Assembly: GCA_944368925.1 (NCBI GenBank)
Contig: CALVXG010000002.1
Location: 62,001 to 126,000 of the forward strand
Direction of reading: 5' to 3'
Source of the DNA: an uncultured Clostridia bacterium
GTDB lineage: Bacteria > Bacillota > Clostridia > Christensenellales > Borkfalkiaceae
Length of the DNA: 64,000 nt
Shown here: in pieces, positions 17,293 to 26,568 of the stretch
Layout of the letters: the number at the start of each line of letters is the position of its first letter
Position numbering within the stretch: position 1 is the first letter of the stretch
Made by a program: the position numbers and the translations under genes
The notes under the pieces: model-generated
What the model saw: only the letters and a program-made list of their open reading frames with translations
Databases searched by the model: none
What the model was told of the DNA's origin: nothing

Positions 17293-18551
17293 AACTGGCC
17301 TGTCAATGCGCTCAGCGAAGTTTCCGGAGTGGAAAAAAGGGAGAGCTGTTCGTATTTTTCTTCTTTGGATTCGAGGGCGAGGAGGGTGCGCACGGAGGAA
17401 ATATTTTCGCAGCCGAAGAATTTGCCGCCGCAGGTGATGAAATGTTTTGCCCTTTTGAGGACAATGCGCATTTTTGCGAGGTTGTCGAAGTTGAGGGAGG
17501 TAAATTTGCGCGCTTTGATGATTTTATAGGCACCGAGCGTTCCGATCCCCGGTACGCGCAGGAGCATTTCGAGGGGAGCGGAATTGATTTCGACGGGGAA
17601 AAGATGCATATTTTTTAAGGCCCAGGCGCATTTCGGGTCGTATTCTTCGGGCAGGTTTTCGCCTTCGCCTGCGATTTCCCCCGCGGAAAACCCGTAAAAG
17701 CGCATCAGCCAGTCGGCTTGGTAGAGTCTGTGCTCGCGCAAGAGGCCCGTGCATTTGTCGGGCAGAAGGGAGTGGTGCACGACGGGCACGTACGAAGAAT
17801 AGTAGACGCGTTTGAGCGAAAATTTGCGGTACATCGCTTCGCTCAGCCGCAAAATTCTTCCGTCCGATTCGGGGGAAGCTCCCACGATCATCTGCGTCGT
17901 CTGGCCTGCGGGCAGGAATTTTGAGATTTTTTTCGCCTTTTCTTCGGCGGAAAAGGCCTGCTTCTCCGCCGCGAGCTGCTTCATGGGGATCAGGAGCCCT
18001 TCCTTCGATTTTTGCGGGGCGAGCAATTTCAGACTGTTTTCGGAGGGAAACTCCACATTGAAACTCATGCGGTCCGCATAGCGCGCTGCCCGCGAGATAA
18101 GCGCCCTGTCCGCAGACGGAATGCCCTTTAAATGAATGTACCCGTTAAAATTATAGACTTTGCGCAGGCGAATGATCGTCTCGACCAGCCGTTCCATGGT
18201 ATAATCGGGCGATTTTTCCACGGCGGAGGAGAGGAACAGTCCTTCGATATAGTTCCGTTTGTAAAAGGACATGACAAGTTCGCAGATCTCGTCGGGGGTG
18301 GCGGATGCCCGCTCGACGTCCGCTTCGGCGCGGTTGGGGCAGTACAGACAGTTGTACACACATTTGTTGCTCAGAAGAATTTTCAGTAGGGAAATGCACC
18401 GCCCGTCGGGCGTAAAGGAGTGGCAGATGCCGCCGATGCTCGCGTTGCCGACCCCTCCCTTTTTGTTGGCGCGCGCCGAACCGGAGGAAGAGCAGGAAAC
18501 GTCGTATTTTGCGCTTTCTGTCAGAATGGACAACCGTTTTGCATCAATCAT
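17289..18551 (-). CDS. Radical SAM protein, putative DNA modification/repair (TIGR03916-type)
   Basis: A 420-aa radical SAM enzyme. The iron-sulfur cluster motif is CVYNCLYC (C-x3-C-x2-C) near residues 63-70. A TIM-barrel core follows, and near residue 340 a helix-hairpin-helix DNA-binding motif, LLRVPGIGTLGAYKII. The combination is characteristic of the putative DNA modification/repair radical SAM family. It is the first gene of a two-gene leftward operon with the TIGR03915 protein. Substrate and reaction are unknown; DNA binding is inferred from the HhH motif. Confidence 0.88.
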   Translation of the reverse strand: MIDAKRLSILTESAKYDVSCSSSGSARANKKGGVGNASIGGICHSFTPDGRCISLLKILLSNKCVYNCLYCPNRAEADVERASATPDEICELVMSFYKRNYIEGLFLSSAVEKSPDYTMERLVETIIRLRKVYNFNGYIHLKGIPSADRALISRAARYADRMSFNVEFPSENSLKLLAPQKSKEGLLIPMKQLAAEKQAFSAEEKAKKISKFLPAGQTTQMIVGASPESDGRILRLSEAMYRKFSLKRVYYSSYVPVVHHSLLPDKCTGLLREHRLYQADWLMRFYGFSAGEIAGEGENLPEEYDPKCAWALKNMHLFPVEINSAPLEMLLRVPGIGTLGAYKIIKARKFTSLNFDNLAKMRIVLKRAKHFITCGGKFFGCENISSVRTLLALESKEEKYEQLSLFSTPETSLSALTGQL

Positions 18552-19036
18552 ACATTTTCCTCCTTTGCGTGTTCGTTCGCTGTCTCGGACGCGAAATCTG
18601 CCTTCGACCTAAGCAGGGTTTCGCTTCGGCGCTCTGTTCGTTTCGTTCAAAAAAGCGCACCGCGTCTTGTTATTTTCCGCACGAATCGTGCGGAAAATTC
18701 CGCTTTGCGCCGAAACCGTCGGCATAACGAAATCTGCCCCGCCGTATGCGGAAACATCTCGCCCCGTCTTGTCTTCGTCACAAATTCGGTTGCATTTTAT
18801 GAAAAAATACTGCCGTCGCTTTCGGCCTGTACACAAAACTTTTTGCCGTGCCTTCGGGGCGGAAGTTTTCTTTGTATGCTCGTATTATACTGCATTCTGC
18901 GGCAATAGTCAAACATTTGTTTATAATTCGCGGAGAAAAAATTAAAAATTTCACTTGTTTTTCATGGAATGATAGTGTTATAATAATAAAGAGAGGTTAC
19001 AATCGTAAATAATCGGGAGAAACGGAGGAAAGTGCC
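18552..19036. promoter_or_regulatory. Divergent intergenic region
   Basis: This 485-bp gap between divergent genes holds a palindrome (TTTTCCGCACGA at 18673-18684 and its complement at 18686-18697) and, for the rightward genes, TTGTTT (18955-18960), an 18-bp spacer and TATAAT (18979-18984). Reading frames on both strands lack ribosome sites. The GC-rich part 18560-18870 is otherwise unexplained. Confidence 0.5.
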
Positions 19037-19705
19037 ATGAAAGTGCTGATCGTAGACGATGAAGAGATGATCAGGAACGTACTGCGGGAGTATATTGAAT
19101 TCGAGGGAAACGAGGCGTACGAAGCGGCGGACGGGATCCAGGCGGTGAAAATGTGTCGGGAGAATGATTACGATATCATTCTGATGGACGTGATGATGCC
19201 GTCGTTGGACGGGTTTTCGGCGGTCAAGGAGATTCGCAAGTTCAAGGATATTCCCGTGATCATGTTATCGGCGCGGGGAGAAGAATACGACAAGCTGTTC
19301 GGATTCGAAGTAGGGGCAGACGATTATGTGACGAAGCCTTTTTCGCCGAAGGAAGTGATGGCGCGTATAGCGGCGGTGACGAAGCGGCACAAAGCGGGGG
19401 CGCCTGCGTCGCGGGAAGTACTGAAGTTTGAAGGGCTTGAGATAGACATGAAGGGGCGGAACGTATATGTAGACGGGGAGAAGCTGGAGCTTACTCCGAA
19501 GGAATACGAGTTATTGTTTTATCTTGTGAAGAACAACGGGATTGCGTTATCGAGGGAGAAGCTGTTGTCGGACGTATGGGGATTTGATTTTTACGGAGAC
19601 GACAGGACGGTGGACACGCATATCAAGATGTTGCGGGGCAGTCTGAAGGAATATAGGAAATTTATTGTAACGTTGCGCGGATTGGGGTACAAATTTGAAG
19701 CATGA
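19037..19705 (+). CDS. OmpR/PhoB-family response regulator
   Basis: A 222-aa two-component regulator. The receiver domain (1-118) has acidic residues D7, D8, phospho-acceptor D51 in ILMDVMMP, the switch residue in MLSARG, and K100 in VTKPF. The C-terminal winged helix (about 128-222) has ELTPKEYELLFYLV and TVDTHIKMLRGSL. GGAGGAAAG precedes the ATG. It is co-transcribed with the histidine kinase, overlapping it by ATGA. Lengths and motifs are those of PhoB/WalR-type regulators; the target genes are unknown. Confidence 0.93.
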   Translation: MKVLIVDDEEMIRNVLREYIEFEGNEAYEAADGIQAVKMCRENDYDIILMDVMMPSLDGFSAVKEIRKFKDIPVIMLSARGEEYDKLFGFEVGADDYVTKPFSPKEVMARIAAVTKRHKAGAPASREVLKFEGLEIDMKGRNVYVDGEKLELTPKEYELLFYLVKNNGIALSREKLLSDVWGFDFYGDDRTVDTHIKMLRGSLKEYRKFIVTLRGLGYKFEA

Positions 19706-21198
19706 AGGGAGTCAGGCATTTTCACAGTATTAATTTCATATTGTGGCTGAGCTTTCTGATATTTGCAGCGTTCATAATTCTGTTCACGTGGGTATTTCAG
19801 ACGACGTTGCTGCGCATATTTTTGGGCGCGCGGATGTCGGATGATCTGGACACGTTCGGGAAACTTGCGTACGACAAATTGCGGGCGGAGCTGCCGGTGA
19901 AGGAAAATTTTTCGGACATTGAGCGGTGTGTGCAGATGTTGCAGGAGGATGACCGATCGGCGACGGTCTACGTATATGCGGCGGACGGGACGAAGTTATA
20001 CCCGACGGATAACGGAGTGGAAGAGTTTGCGTTGGTGGTGACGGAAGCGAAGGAGACGGCCGCGGAGAATGAGGAGACGGACTTTGATTTTGCGAAGGGA
20101 AAGCTGATCGCGGCGATGCAAAAGGGCGAGGAGATGAAGCGCGGGATGCCTGTGATGTTGTCGGACGGGCGAATGACGTACATTGCGTACATGGGCAACG
20201 TACAGGCAATGGAGACGGCGGACGGAACGGACGGTGCGTACCTGTATGTTGAGTACTCGACGGCGATGGTGCAGGCGGTGATGGGGACGATGAAGATTCA
20301 GCTGGTGCTGATTTCGGTGATCGTGATATTTTTGGCGCTGATCATATCGGTGTTGCTGTCGATGAAGCTGACGCGTCCGATCACGCGGATCTCGCGTGCG
20401 GCGCAGCGGATGGCGGCGGGAGATTTTTCGGTGAACTTCAAGGGAGAATATTCCTATGCGGAGATGGATGCGCTGGCGGAGACGCTGGACTATGCCAAGG
20501 AAGAGATCGGGAAATCGGACGAGTTGCAAAAGGAAGTATTGGCGAACGTCACGCACGATTTAAAGACGCCGCTGACGATGATCAAGGCGTACGCGTCGAT
20601 GATCCAGGAAATTTCGGGGAACAATCCGGAAAAGCGCATGAAACACACGCAGGTCATCATCGACGAGACGGACAGGCTGACGTCGCTGGTGAACGATATA
20701 CTCAATCTTTCGAAGATCCGTTCGGGGATGGATTCGCTGAAAGTGAGCAATTTTAATTTGTCGGAGTTTGTGCATACGGTGCTGGAGCGTTTCGATTATC
20801 TGACGGAGACGCAAGGATATACGATCGAGCGGGACATCGAAGACGAGCTGTATACGGAGGCGGATCAGGAAAAGATAGAGCAGGTTGTCTACAATCTTGT
20901 AGGGAACGCGGTCAATTATACGGGAGAAGACAAGAAGATCGTGGTCGGGCTGAAGCGGACGGAGCAGGGGCTTCGGCTGACCGTTACGGATACGGGGAAG
21001 GGCATACCGCCCGAAGAGATCAAGACGATCTGGGACAGGTATTATCGTTCGGCGGAGACGCATAAGCGGCCGATCCGCGGCACAGGGCTGGGGCTTTCGA
21101 TCGTCAAGACGATCCTTTTAAAGCACGGCTTTGATTTCGGCGTGGAGAGCGAAGTGGGGAAAGGGAGTACGTTTTACGTAATTTTCCCCGACAAATAA
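19702..21198 (+). CDS. Sensor histidine kinase
   Basis: A 498-aa membrane kinase. TM1 covers about residues 12-33, an extracytoplasmic sensor domain about 34-195, TM2 about 200-222, and HAMP about 223-275. HisKA carries NVTHDLKTP with the phospho-acceptor H285, and the ATPase domain has VVYNLVGNAVNYT, DTGKGIPPEE and GTGLGLSIVK. It starts in the stop of the response regulator and forms a two-component pair with it. The signal is unknown; the sensor domain is not a recognised fold. The gene ends before a strong hairpin terminator. Confidence 0.93.
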   Translation: MKGVRHFHSINFILWLSFLIFAAFIILFTWVFQTTLLRIFLGARMSDDLDTFGKLAYDKLRAELPVKENFSDIERCVQMLQEDDRSATVYVYAADGTKLYPTDNGVEEFALVVTEAKETAAENEETDFDFAKGKLIAAMQKGEEMKRGMPVMLSDGRMTYIAYMGNVQAMETADGTDGAYLYVEYSTAMVQAVMGTMKIQLVLISVIVIFLALIISVLLSMKLTRPITRISRAAQRMAAGDFSVNFKGEYSYAEMDALAETLDYAKEEIGKSDELQKEVLANVTHDLKTPLTMIKAYASMIQEISGNNPEKRMKHTQVIIDETDRLTSLVNDILNLSKIRSGMDSLKVSNFNLSEFVHTVLERFDYLTETQGYTIERDIEDELYTEADQEKIEQVVYNLVGNAVNYTGEDKKIVVGLKRTEQGLRLTVTDTGKGIPPEEIKTIWDRYYRSAETHKRPIRGTGLGLSIVKTILLKHGFDFGVESEVGKGSTFYVIFPDK

Positions 21199-21219
21199 GA
21201 AAGAACGGTTTTGGAAATT

Positions 21220-21259
21220 GCGGCAAAAAAATTCACGATTCGGTGAATTTTTTTGCCGC
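21220..21259 (+). terminator. Terminator of the two-component operon
   Basis: A perfect 17-bp stem (21220-21236 with 21243-21259, sequence GCGGCAAAAAAATTCAC) with a 6-base loop. It is followed by the promoter TTGAAA (21267-21272), 16 bp, TATAAT (21289-21294) of the next gene. Confidence 0.75.
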
Positions 21260-21321
21260 AAACTGTTTGAAAAGAGAGGGAAGTATTGTATAATGAAAGA
21301 AAAAAGGGGCAAGGAGGAAGT

Positions 21322-23259
21322 ATGACGGAAAATACTGAGCAGCAGCGCAGAGACAAAGAGTATTTGAGGCTGATTTCCGAGAAATACCCGACGGTGCAGG
21401 CGGCGGCGACAGAGATGATCAATCTGGCGGCGATCATGCGGCTGCCGAAGGGGACGGAGCATTTTATGAGTGACCTGCACGGGGAATACGAAGCGTTCTG
21501 CCATATTATGAACAACTGCTCGGGGGTAATCCGTGAAAAGGTAGAGCGGCTGTACGGGCAGTCGATGACGAAGCGTGAGCGGGACGAATTTGCGACGTTT
21601 ATCTATTATCCGAGCGAGATCATCGCGGAGAAGAAAGTGCAGGGTGCGGACGATAAGGACTGGTACCTGGTGCAGCTGCATCGGCTGGTGGAGGTATGCC
21701 GTTCGGTGGCGTCGAAGTATACGCGCAGCAAAGTGCGTAAGGCGTTGCCGAAGTATTTTGATTATATCATCGACGAGCTGATCAACATGGACCGTGACGA
21801 TTTTGACAAAGAGGCGTATTACGGAGAGATATTCACGTCGATCATCGAACTAGGCAGGGCGGAAGCGTTTGTCGTGGCGATGGCGGAGCTGATCAAGCGC
21901 CTGGCGGTAGACTGGCTGCACATCGTGGGGGACGTATTCGACCGCGGGGAAAGTCCGGACAAGATTCTGGATCTTCTGATTGCGCATCACAATGCGGACG
22001 TGCAATGGGGCAACCATGACATTCAGTGGATGGGTGCGCACATGGGTAACGAGGCGAACATATTGAGCGTGGTCGATCTTTCGTTGAAGTACAACAATGC
22101 GGAGCTTTTGGAGGAGCGGTACGGGATATCGTTGCGGAAGCTGGCGGTGTATGCGGCGGAGACGATGGGCGACGATCCGCGGTTTTATCCTGTGGGGACG
22201 GATGCGCAGAGTGCGGGGGAAGACGCGAAGCTGACGGCGAAAATGCGCAAGGCGGCGTATCTGATGCAGCTGAAAGCGGAGGGTGCGATCATTGCGCGAA
22301 GGCCGGAGTATGCGATGCAGGATCGCAGCATACTGCAGAACATCGATTTCGCGAACGGGACGTTTTTTGGTGCGAAATTGAACAATACGTCCTTCCCGAA
22401 TGTTGACAAAAAGGATCCGCTGCGGATGAGTGTGGCGGAGCGGGAGATCGTGGACGGGCTGAAGCGTTCGTTTCGCGGGAGTGAAAAGCTGGAGCGGCAT
22501 GTGGCGTTTCTTGTGCGGCGCGGGTCGGCGTACAAGATCTGCAACAACAATCTGATCTTTCACGGGTGTGTGCCGCTGGAGTCGGACGGGAGCTATGTCC
22601 GGTTCTGCGGGCATGAAGGGAGAGAGCTGCTGGATTATTGCGAATCGATGGTGCGCCGCGCGTATGCCGCATTCAAAGCGGGCAAAGAGGACGAGGAGGC
22701 ACTGGATTTCTTCTTTTATTTGTGGTGCGGGAAAAACTCGCCGCTGTACGGCCGCGAAAAGCTGACGACGTTCGAGAGGCTGTACATTGACGACAAGGCA
22801 TACCATCGGGAGCAAGACAACAGTTATTATATATATTGTAAGGGAAAGGCGTTCTGCGAACGCATCTTGCGTGATTTCGGCATAGCGGGAAAATACAGCC
22901 ATATCGTCAACGGGCATGTGCCTGTGCGTACGAAACTGGGCGAAAATCCCGTAAAGGCGGAAGGAAAGCTGATCGTGATCGACGGCGGATTCTGCAAGGC
23001 GTACCATGAGAAGACGGGGATAGCGGGGTATACGCTGATTTACAATTCGCACGGGCTGCGCCTTTGCGCGCACGAGCCGTTCGATTCGATCGAGAAGGCG
23101 ATCGAACAGCGCAGCGACATACATTCGGAAGTCACGGTCTTCGAAACGCGGGAAAACCGCCTGCTCGTACGGGATACGGATACGGGCAAAGAACTGCAGG
23201 AACAGCTGGAAGGCCTGAAACTGCTGATGAAAAGTTATACGGAGCGCAATGAGTTTTAA
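21322..23259 (+). CDS. fbp: Fructose-1,6-bisphosphatase, class III
   Basis: A 645-aa Firmicutes-type (class III) fructose-1,6-bisphosphatase, which converts fructose-1,6-bisphosphate to fructose-6-phosphate in gluconeogenesis. The metallophosphatase signature is clear: MSDLHGEYEAF, GDVFDRGESPD, then WGNHDIQWMGA, and further on NGHVPVR. Length matches the B. subtilis enzyme. The start at 21322 follows AAGGAGGAAGT; the upstream ATG at 21286 overlaps the -10 region. It is monocistronic, with its own promoter at 21267-21294 and a terminator at 23295-23326. Confidence 0.95.
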   Translation: MTENTEQQRRDKEYLRLISEKYPTVQAAATEMINLAAIMRLPKGTEHFMSDLHGEYEAFCHIMNNCSGVIREKVERLYGQSMTKRERDEFATFIYYPSEIIAEKKVQGADDKDWYLVQLHRLVEVCRSVASKYTRSKVRKALPKYFDYIIDELINMDRDDFDKEAYYGEIFTSIIELGRAEAFVVAMAELIKRLAVDWLHIVGDVFDRGESPDKILDLLIAHHNADVQWGNHDIQWMGAHMGNEANILSVVDLSLKYNNAELLEERYGISLRKLAVYAAETMGDDPRFYPVGTDAQSAGEDAKLTAKMRKAAYLMQLKAEGAIIARRPEYAMQDRSILQNIDFANGTFFGAKLNNTSFPNVDKKDPLRMSVAEREIVDGLKRSFRGSEKLERHVAFLVRRGSAYKICNNNLIFHGCVPLESDGSYVRFCGHEGRELLDYCESMVRRAYAAFKAGKEDEEALDFFFYLWCGKNSPLYGREKLTTFERLYIDDKAYHREQDNSYYIYCKGKAFCERILRDFGIAGKYSHIVNGHVPVRTKLGENPVKAEGKLIVIDGGFCKAYHEKTGIAGYTLIYNSHGLRLCAHEPFDSIEKAIEQRSDIHSEVTVFETRENRLLVRDTDTGKELQEQLEGLKLLMKSYTERNEF

Positions 23260-23294
23260 ATAATTTTTTGTTAAATGTTCCCAACGGGAAGAAT

Positions 23295-23330
23295 AAAAGA
23301 GGATGAATCGCAATTCATCCTCTTTTATAG
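23295..23330 (+). terminator. Terminator of fbp
   Basis: AAAAGAGGATGAAT (23295-23308) and its complement (23313-23326), followed by a short T/A tract. The next about 230 bp to the tRNA hold a GTGACAA/TTGTCAC inverted repeat near 23360 and a duplicated TTTTATAGTT(A/G)ATGTGA, but no gene. Confidence 0.75.
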
Positions 23331-23565
23331 TTGATGTGATAGAAAAATTTTATAGTTAATGTGACAACTAAACCTTGTCACAATATCCGTCGGTTCGTCC
23401 GCAATCTCTTGAAAAGGAAAAGCAAGGGGACGCGCTGCGATGTTTGCGAGTGTAAAACGCAGACAAGCGGCTTTTTGGGCTTTCGGAAACTTTTTATTCA
23501 GGGTGTTCGTTCGGCGTAAAACTCATGACAGGATCGGTTGTTTCAGAGCAATAAACCGAAACAAT

Positions 23566-23600
23566 AAAAAAGACGAAAGGCTTTTACCTTTCGTCTTTTT
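23566..23600. terminator. Terminator after tRNA-Pro
   Basis: AAAAAGACGAAAGG and its complement CCTTTCGTCTTTTT form a stem directly 3' of the leftward tRNA gene. Confidence 0.75.
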
Positions 23601-23677
23601 TGGTCGAGGTGACGGGACTTGAACCCACGACCTCTTGGTCCCTAACCAAGCGCGCTACCAAACTGCGCTACACCTCG
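23601..23677 (-). tRNA. tRNA-Pro (AGG)
   Basis: On the minus strand this is a complete 77-nt cloverleaf: acceptor CGAGGTG/CACCTCG, anticodon stem CTTGG/CCAAG around the loop TTAGGGA (anticodon AGG, reads CCU), T-loop GGGTTCAAGTCCC, and an encoded CCA end. Confidence 0.95.
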
Positions 23678-23826
23678 TTTAAAACAGCATAATCTATTAT
23701 ACATGATTTTCAGAAAAAGTAAAACAATTTTTATGCATTTTCAAAAATTTTTTAATTTTGATTGTATCATTTACAAGGAAAGGGGATAAAAAGGCAGGTA
23801 AGGGCGGGTCAAATTCGGGCGAAGTA

Positions 23827-23876
23827 TTGACAGAATAGGTAAAATGTGGTATTCTATTTTATGAAATAACGTTTAC
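23827..23876 (+). promoter_or_regulatory. Promoter and possible operator of the LacI gene
   Basis: TTGACA (23827-23832), a 17-bp spacer and TATTCT (23850-23855). Just downstream, ATAACGTTTACAG (from about 23866) resembles LacI-family operator sequence (central CG in an A/T-flanked palindrome), suggesting autorepression. Confidence 0.6.
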
Positions 23877-23891
23877 AGACAGGGGTTGGTT

Positions 23892-24896
23892 ATGGAAGAA
23901 AACAAGAAGAAAGTTACCTTAAAGGATATTGCGGCGCGCACGGGATTATCGGTCAATACGGTATCGCGTGTTCTGAATAAGAAGCCGTATTATACAAAAG
24001 AAGTGGAAGAGAAGGTAACGACTGCCTGCAAGGAACTGGGATACATTGTCGATATGAATGCATCGGGGCTTCGCAGCGGGTCGACGCACACGATAGCAAT
24101 TTTATTCGATGATCTTACCAACCCGTTTTATTCATATACGACGGATATTATTTCCAAGCGGTTTGAAGAAAAGGGATATAATTCGATCATATTCAGTAAC
24201 AACGGAAAATCTGCGTATGTAGATTATGATATGATCCGGAGTGTAGTGGCGCGGAAGCCTGACGGAATTCTTTCGTTTCTGGAGCCTGCGGCGGATATGG
24301 TGAATTTTATCAAAGATACGGGGATCCCGTTTGAAATTTTCGGAAGGGACGGAAAGCCTTACGGAATGCACGGCATCGATGCGGACGAGGTTTACGGCGG
24401 GTATCTGGCGGCGCAGCATTTATTGGAATGCGGTTATAAAAAATTCGCGTATGTCGGAAGCTGGCACAATGTCAAAGTGTGTCTGGACAGGCAGAAAGGG
24501 TTTGAAGATGGATTGGCGGAAGGCGGAGCGAGTATAGAGCCGTCGCACATTTATTATATACGTGAGCAAGAATTTGGGGCGATTGTAGATTCGCTTGTGC
24601 AGGACGGCATTGACGGGATTTTCTGTTTCAATGACATTATCGCGTTTATCATTATAGAAGCGCTGGAAGGGCGCGGCAAAGAACTCGGAAAGGATTACGG
24701 TATCGTGGGGTGTGACAATATACAGTTTATGATGCGCATGCCGCGTTTGCTGACAACGATCGATGTCGGATGCGAAGCGTTTGCGGAGGCAGGGGCGCAG
24801 CTGATGTTGCATCTTCTTTCAGGGAATGCGGAAGAACTTCCGACATTCCGTTCCACGCACCGTTCTTTCTTGGTGAAAGGCAAATCAACGCGTTGA
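23892..24896 (+). CDS. LacI-family transcription regulator
   Basis: A 334-aa LacI/PurR-type repressor. The N-terminal HTH is VTLKDIAARTGLSVNTVSRV followed by the hinge helix region. The periplasmic-binding-like domain runs from about residue 60 to the end, with IAILFDDLTNPFYS and a ligand-pocket GIFCFNDIIAF. The ATG at 23892 is used because GGGG lies six bases upstream; the TTG at 23886 falls in that site. It stands alone between tRNA-Pro and a convergent membrane gene, so its effector, presumably a sugar or nucleoside, cannot be read from context. Confidence 0.92.
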   Translation: MEENKKKVTLKDIAARTGLSVNTVSRVLNKKPYYTKEVEEKVTTACKELGYIVDMNASGLRSGSTHTIAILFDDLTNPFYSYTTDIISKRFEEKGYNSIIFSNNGKSAYVDYDMIRSVVARKPDGILSFLEPAADMVNFIKDTGIPFEIFGRDGKPYGMHGIDADEVYGGYLAAQHLLECGYKKFAYVGSWHNVKVCLDRQKGFEDGLAEGGASIEPSHIYYIREQEFGAIVDSLVQDGIDGIFCFNDIIAFIIIEALEGRGKELGKDYGIVGCDNIQFMMRMPRLLTTIDVGCEAFAEAGAQLMLHLLSGNAEELPTFRSTHRSFLVKGKSTR

Positions 24897-24927
24897 TTGA
24901 TACTGAAAAATATAGTATTAAAAATGG

Positions 24928-25015
24928 AAAAACCGCAATGCGCATTTACTGCCCATTGCGGTTTTTTGAATAAAGGTAAAGCCGCGGCTTGCTACTGAAT
25001 GCAAGCCGCGGCTTT
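24928..25015. terminator. Two back-to-back terminators
   Basis: AAAAACCGCAATG...CATTGCGGTTTTTT (24928-24967) and AAAGCCGCGGCTTGC with its complement (24978-25015) separate the convergent LacI and YoaK-like genes. Confidence 0.8.
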
Positions 25016-25026
25016 ATACGTACATT

Positions 25027-25821
25027 TCAGTTTTTATTTTCGGTGCTGTTTATTTCATTCTGACCGGCCGTGTTCTGAACGGGATCGGCTTCGCTGACAA
25101 TATTTCCTGTGGGGTCGGAAGAAGCCGTTTCATTGTTTAAAAGAGATTTTCGGGTTGAAGATTTGAATTCATCGCAGAGAATACGGAAGAAAGCGGGGAG
25201 CAGGGCAATGGCGCAAACGAGAGCCGAATAATTGCCGAGGTATTGTGCGGTGAATCCGCCGAGAGCCGCGCCTACGATAAAGGCAATGATGACGATGGTA
25301 TAGATCCCGCTCTTGCGGAGTTTGGATTTATTTTTTTCGAGGATTCCGCCATGCAGATTGAGAACGGCCTGGCGCATATTGTTTGTGCAGAAAGTGGTGG
25401 CAAGTTTTGCGCCGCGGCAATCGGTGAAAGTGTTGTATTGAAGGGCGCACAGAAAAGCGACGGAAACGTAAGTGAACCAATCGGAAGCGTTTTTTGGTAT
25501 GAAAGAGATCGCCGCGAGTGCAATGATCTCGAAGCCTGCGACGGCGATATAGGGATGTTTGCGTTTAAGGATGGTGGGGAGAATGGCGGAAACGAGGATA
25601 CCGAAGAGATAGGCGAGAATAGAAAACAGGTAACGGGAAGCATTGGAGAATTCACCGGTGCATAGGTTGAGGGTGAATAAGACAAGGTTGCCGGTCTGCG
25701 CGTTGCAGAAAACGCCGCCGTGGAGCAGATATGTAAAAGCTTCGAGAAATCCGCCCGCCACGGCGAAAGACAAAAAAATGAAGATGGAATTTTCGGCGGA
25801 ATACGTTTGGGAGTGTTTCAT
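25027..25821 (-). CDS. YoaK/DUF1275-family membrane protein
   Basis: A 264-aa membrane protein with about six hydrophobic segments. The stretch GGFLEAFTYLLHGGVFCNAQTGN is the hallmark of the DUF1275 (YoaK) family, and RQAVLNLHGG follows later. The start at 25821 is preceded by AAAGGA; further upstream in-frame ATGs (25863, 25893) have no ribosome site. The C-terminal about 45 residues are polar and low in complexity. YoaK proteins are uncharacterised, possibly transporters. It stands alone and converges with the LacI gene. Confidence 0.8.
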   Translation of the reverse strand: MKHSQTYSAENSIFIFLSFAVAGGFLEAFTYLLHGGVFCNAQTGNLVLFTLNLCTGEFSNASRYLFSILAYLFGILVSAILPTILKRKHPYIAVAGFEIIALAAISFIPKNASDWFTYVSVAFLCALQYNTFTDCRGAKLATTFCTNNMRQAVLNLHGGILEKNKSKLRKSGIYTIVIIAFIVGAALGGFTAQYLGNYSALVCAIALLPAFFRILCDEFKSSTRKSLLNNETASSDPTGNIVSEADPVQNTAGQNEINSTENKN

Positions 25822-25990
25822 AGCGTGAAGATCCTTTATAAATTCAAAAATATTGTATGTCATTGTGTGGGAAAAGTCAAATTTGCGGTGCAATTATTTT
25901 CCGAATAAGTTATAAAAAAAATGAATGGATAAGGGGGTGCGTCAGTGTAAATTTTTCACAAAAACATAACAGGAAGGGCGGTTCAAATCG

Positions 25991-26034
25991 TTGACAATTT
26001 TAATGAAATGGATATAATGTTAGATAACCTAACA
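25991..26034 (+). promoter_or_regulatory. MarR operon promoter with overlapping operator
   Basis: TTGACA (25991-25996), 16-bp spacer, TATAAT (26013-26018). A 17-bp palindrome, TGTTAG-ATAAC-CTAACA (26018-26034), covers the expected transcription start, an ideal place for repression by the MarR protein encoded next. The promoter also shows that the ATG at 26008 cannot be the start codon. Confidence 0.75.
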
Positions 26035-26049
26035 ATTTGTGAGGGCGCG

Positions 26050-26490
26050 ATGGAAAAGCGGCACATCGGGTACATGGTAAAATCGTTGAACCGAAGGCTG
26101 AATCAGGTACTTTCGAACATACCGGCGATACGAGAAAACGAAACGTTGACGGGTATTCAGACATGGGTACTCCATTTTTTGTTTCGGAATACGGATCGGG
26201 ATATATTTCAGAGGGATGTAGAGGCGGAGTTCAAGATACGCAGGTCAACGGCGACGGAGCTTTTAAAGGCGATGGAGCGGGGCGGACTGATATGCAGGGT
26301 ACCGGTGGAGTATGATGCGCGGCTGAAGAAGATCGTGCTGACGGAGTATGCGCAGGAGATAAGAAAGCAGATAGGCGCGCAGATCGAGCGAGCGGAAGCG
26401 CAGATGACGGAAGGATTTACGCAGGAAGAGCTGGAAAGATTTTTCGGGTACATAGACCGGATGTGTGCGAATCTTGAAAAGTGCGAGTGA
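26050..26490 (+). CDS. MarR-family transcription regulator
   Basis: A 146-aa winged-helix regulator. QRDVEAEFKIRRSTATELLK is the recognition-helix region and VPVEYDARLKKIVLTEYA the wing. It has the standard MarR length. The start at 26050 follows GAGGG and lies downstream of the promoter at 25991-26018. It precedes two ABC exporter subunits in one operon, the usual setting for a local repressor relieved by a drug-like ligand. The palindrome at the transcription start is its probable operator. Confidence 0.9.
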   Translation: MEKRHIGYMVKSLNRRLNQVLSNIPAIRENETLTGIQTWVLHFLFRNTDRDIFQRDVEAEFKIRRSTATELLKAMERGGLICRVPVEYDARLKKIVLTEYAQEIRKQIGAQIERAEAQMTEGFTQEELERFFGYIDRMCANLEKCE

Positions 26491-26568
26491 GCGGATTGTT
26501 ATGGGGCTTATGCGGGCAGGGGCGCGCGTAAGAGAATGGACAGGTAAAAATTTTAAAGGAGTTTAGAG

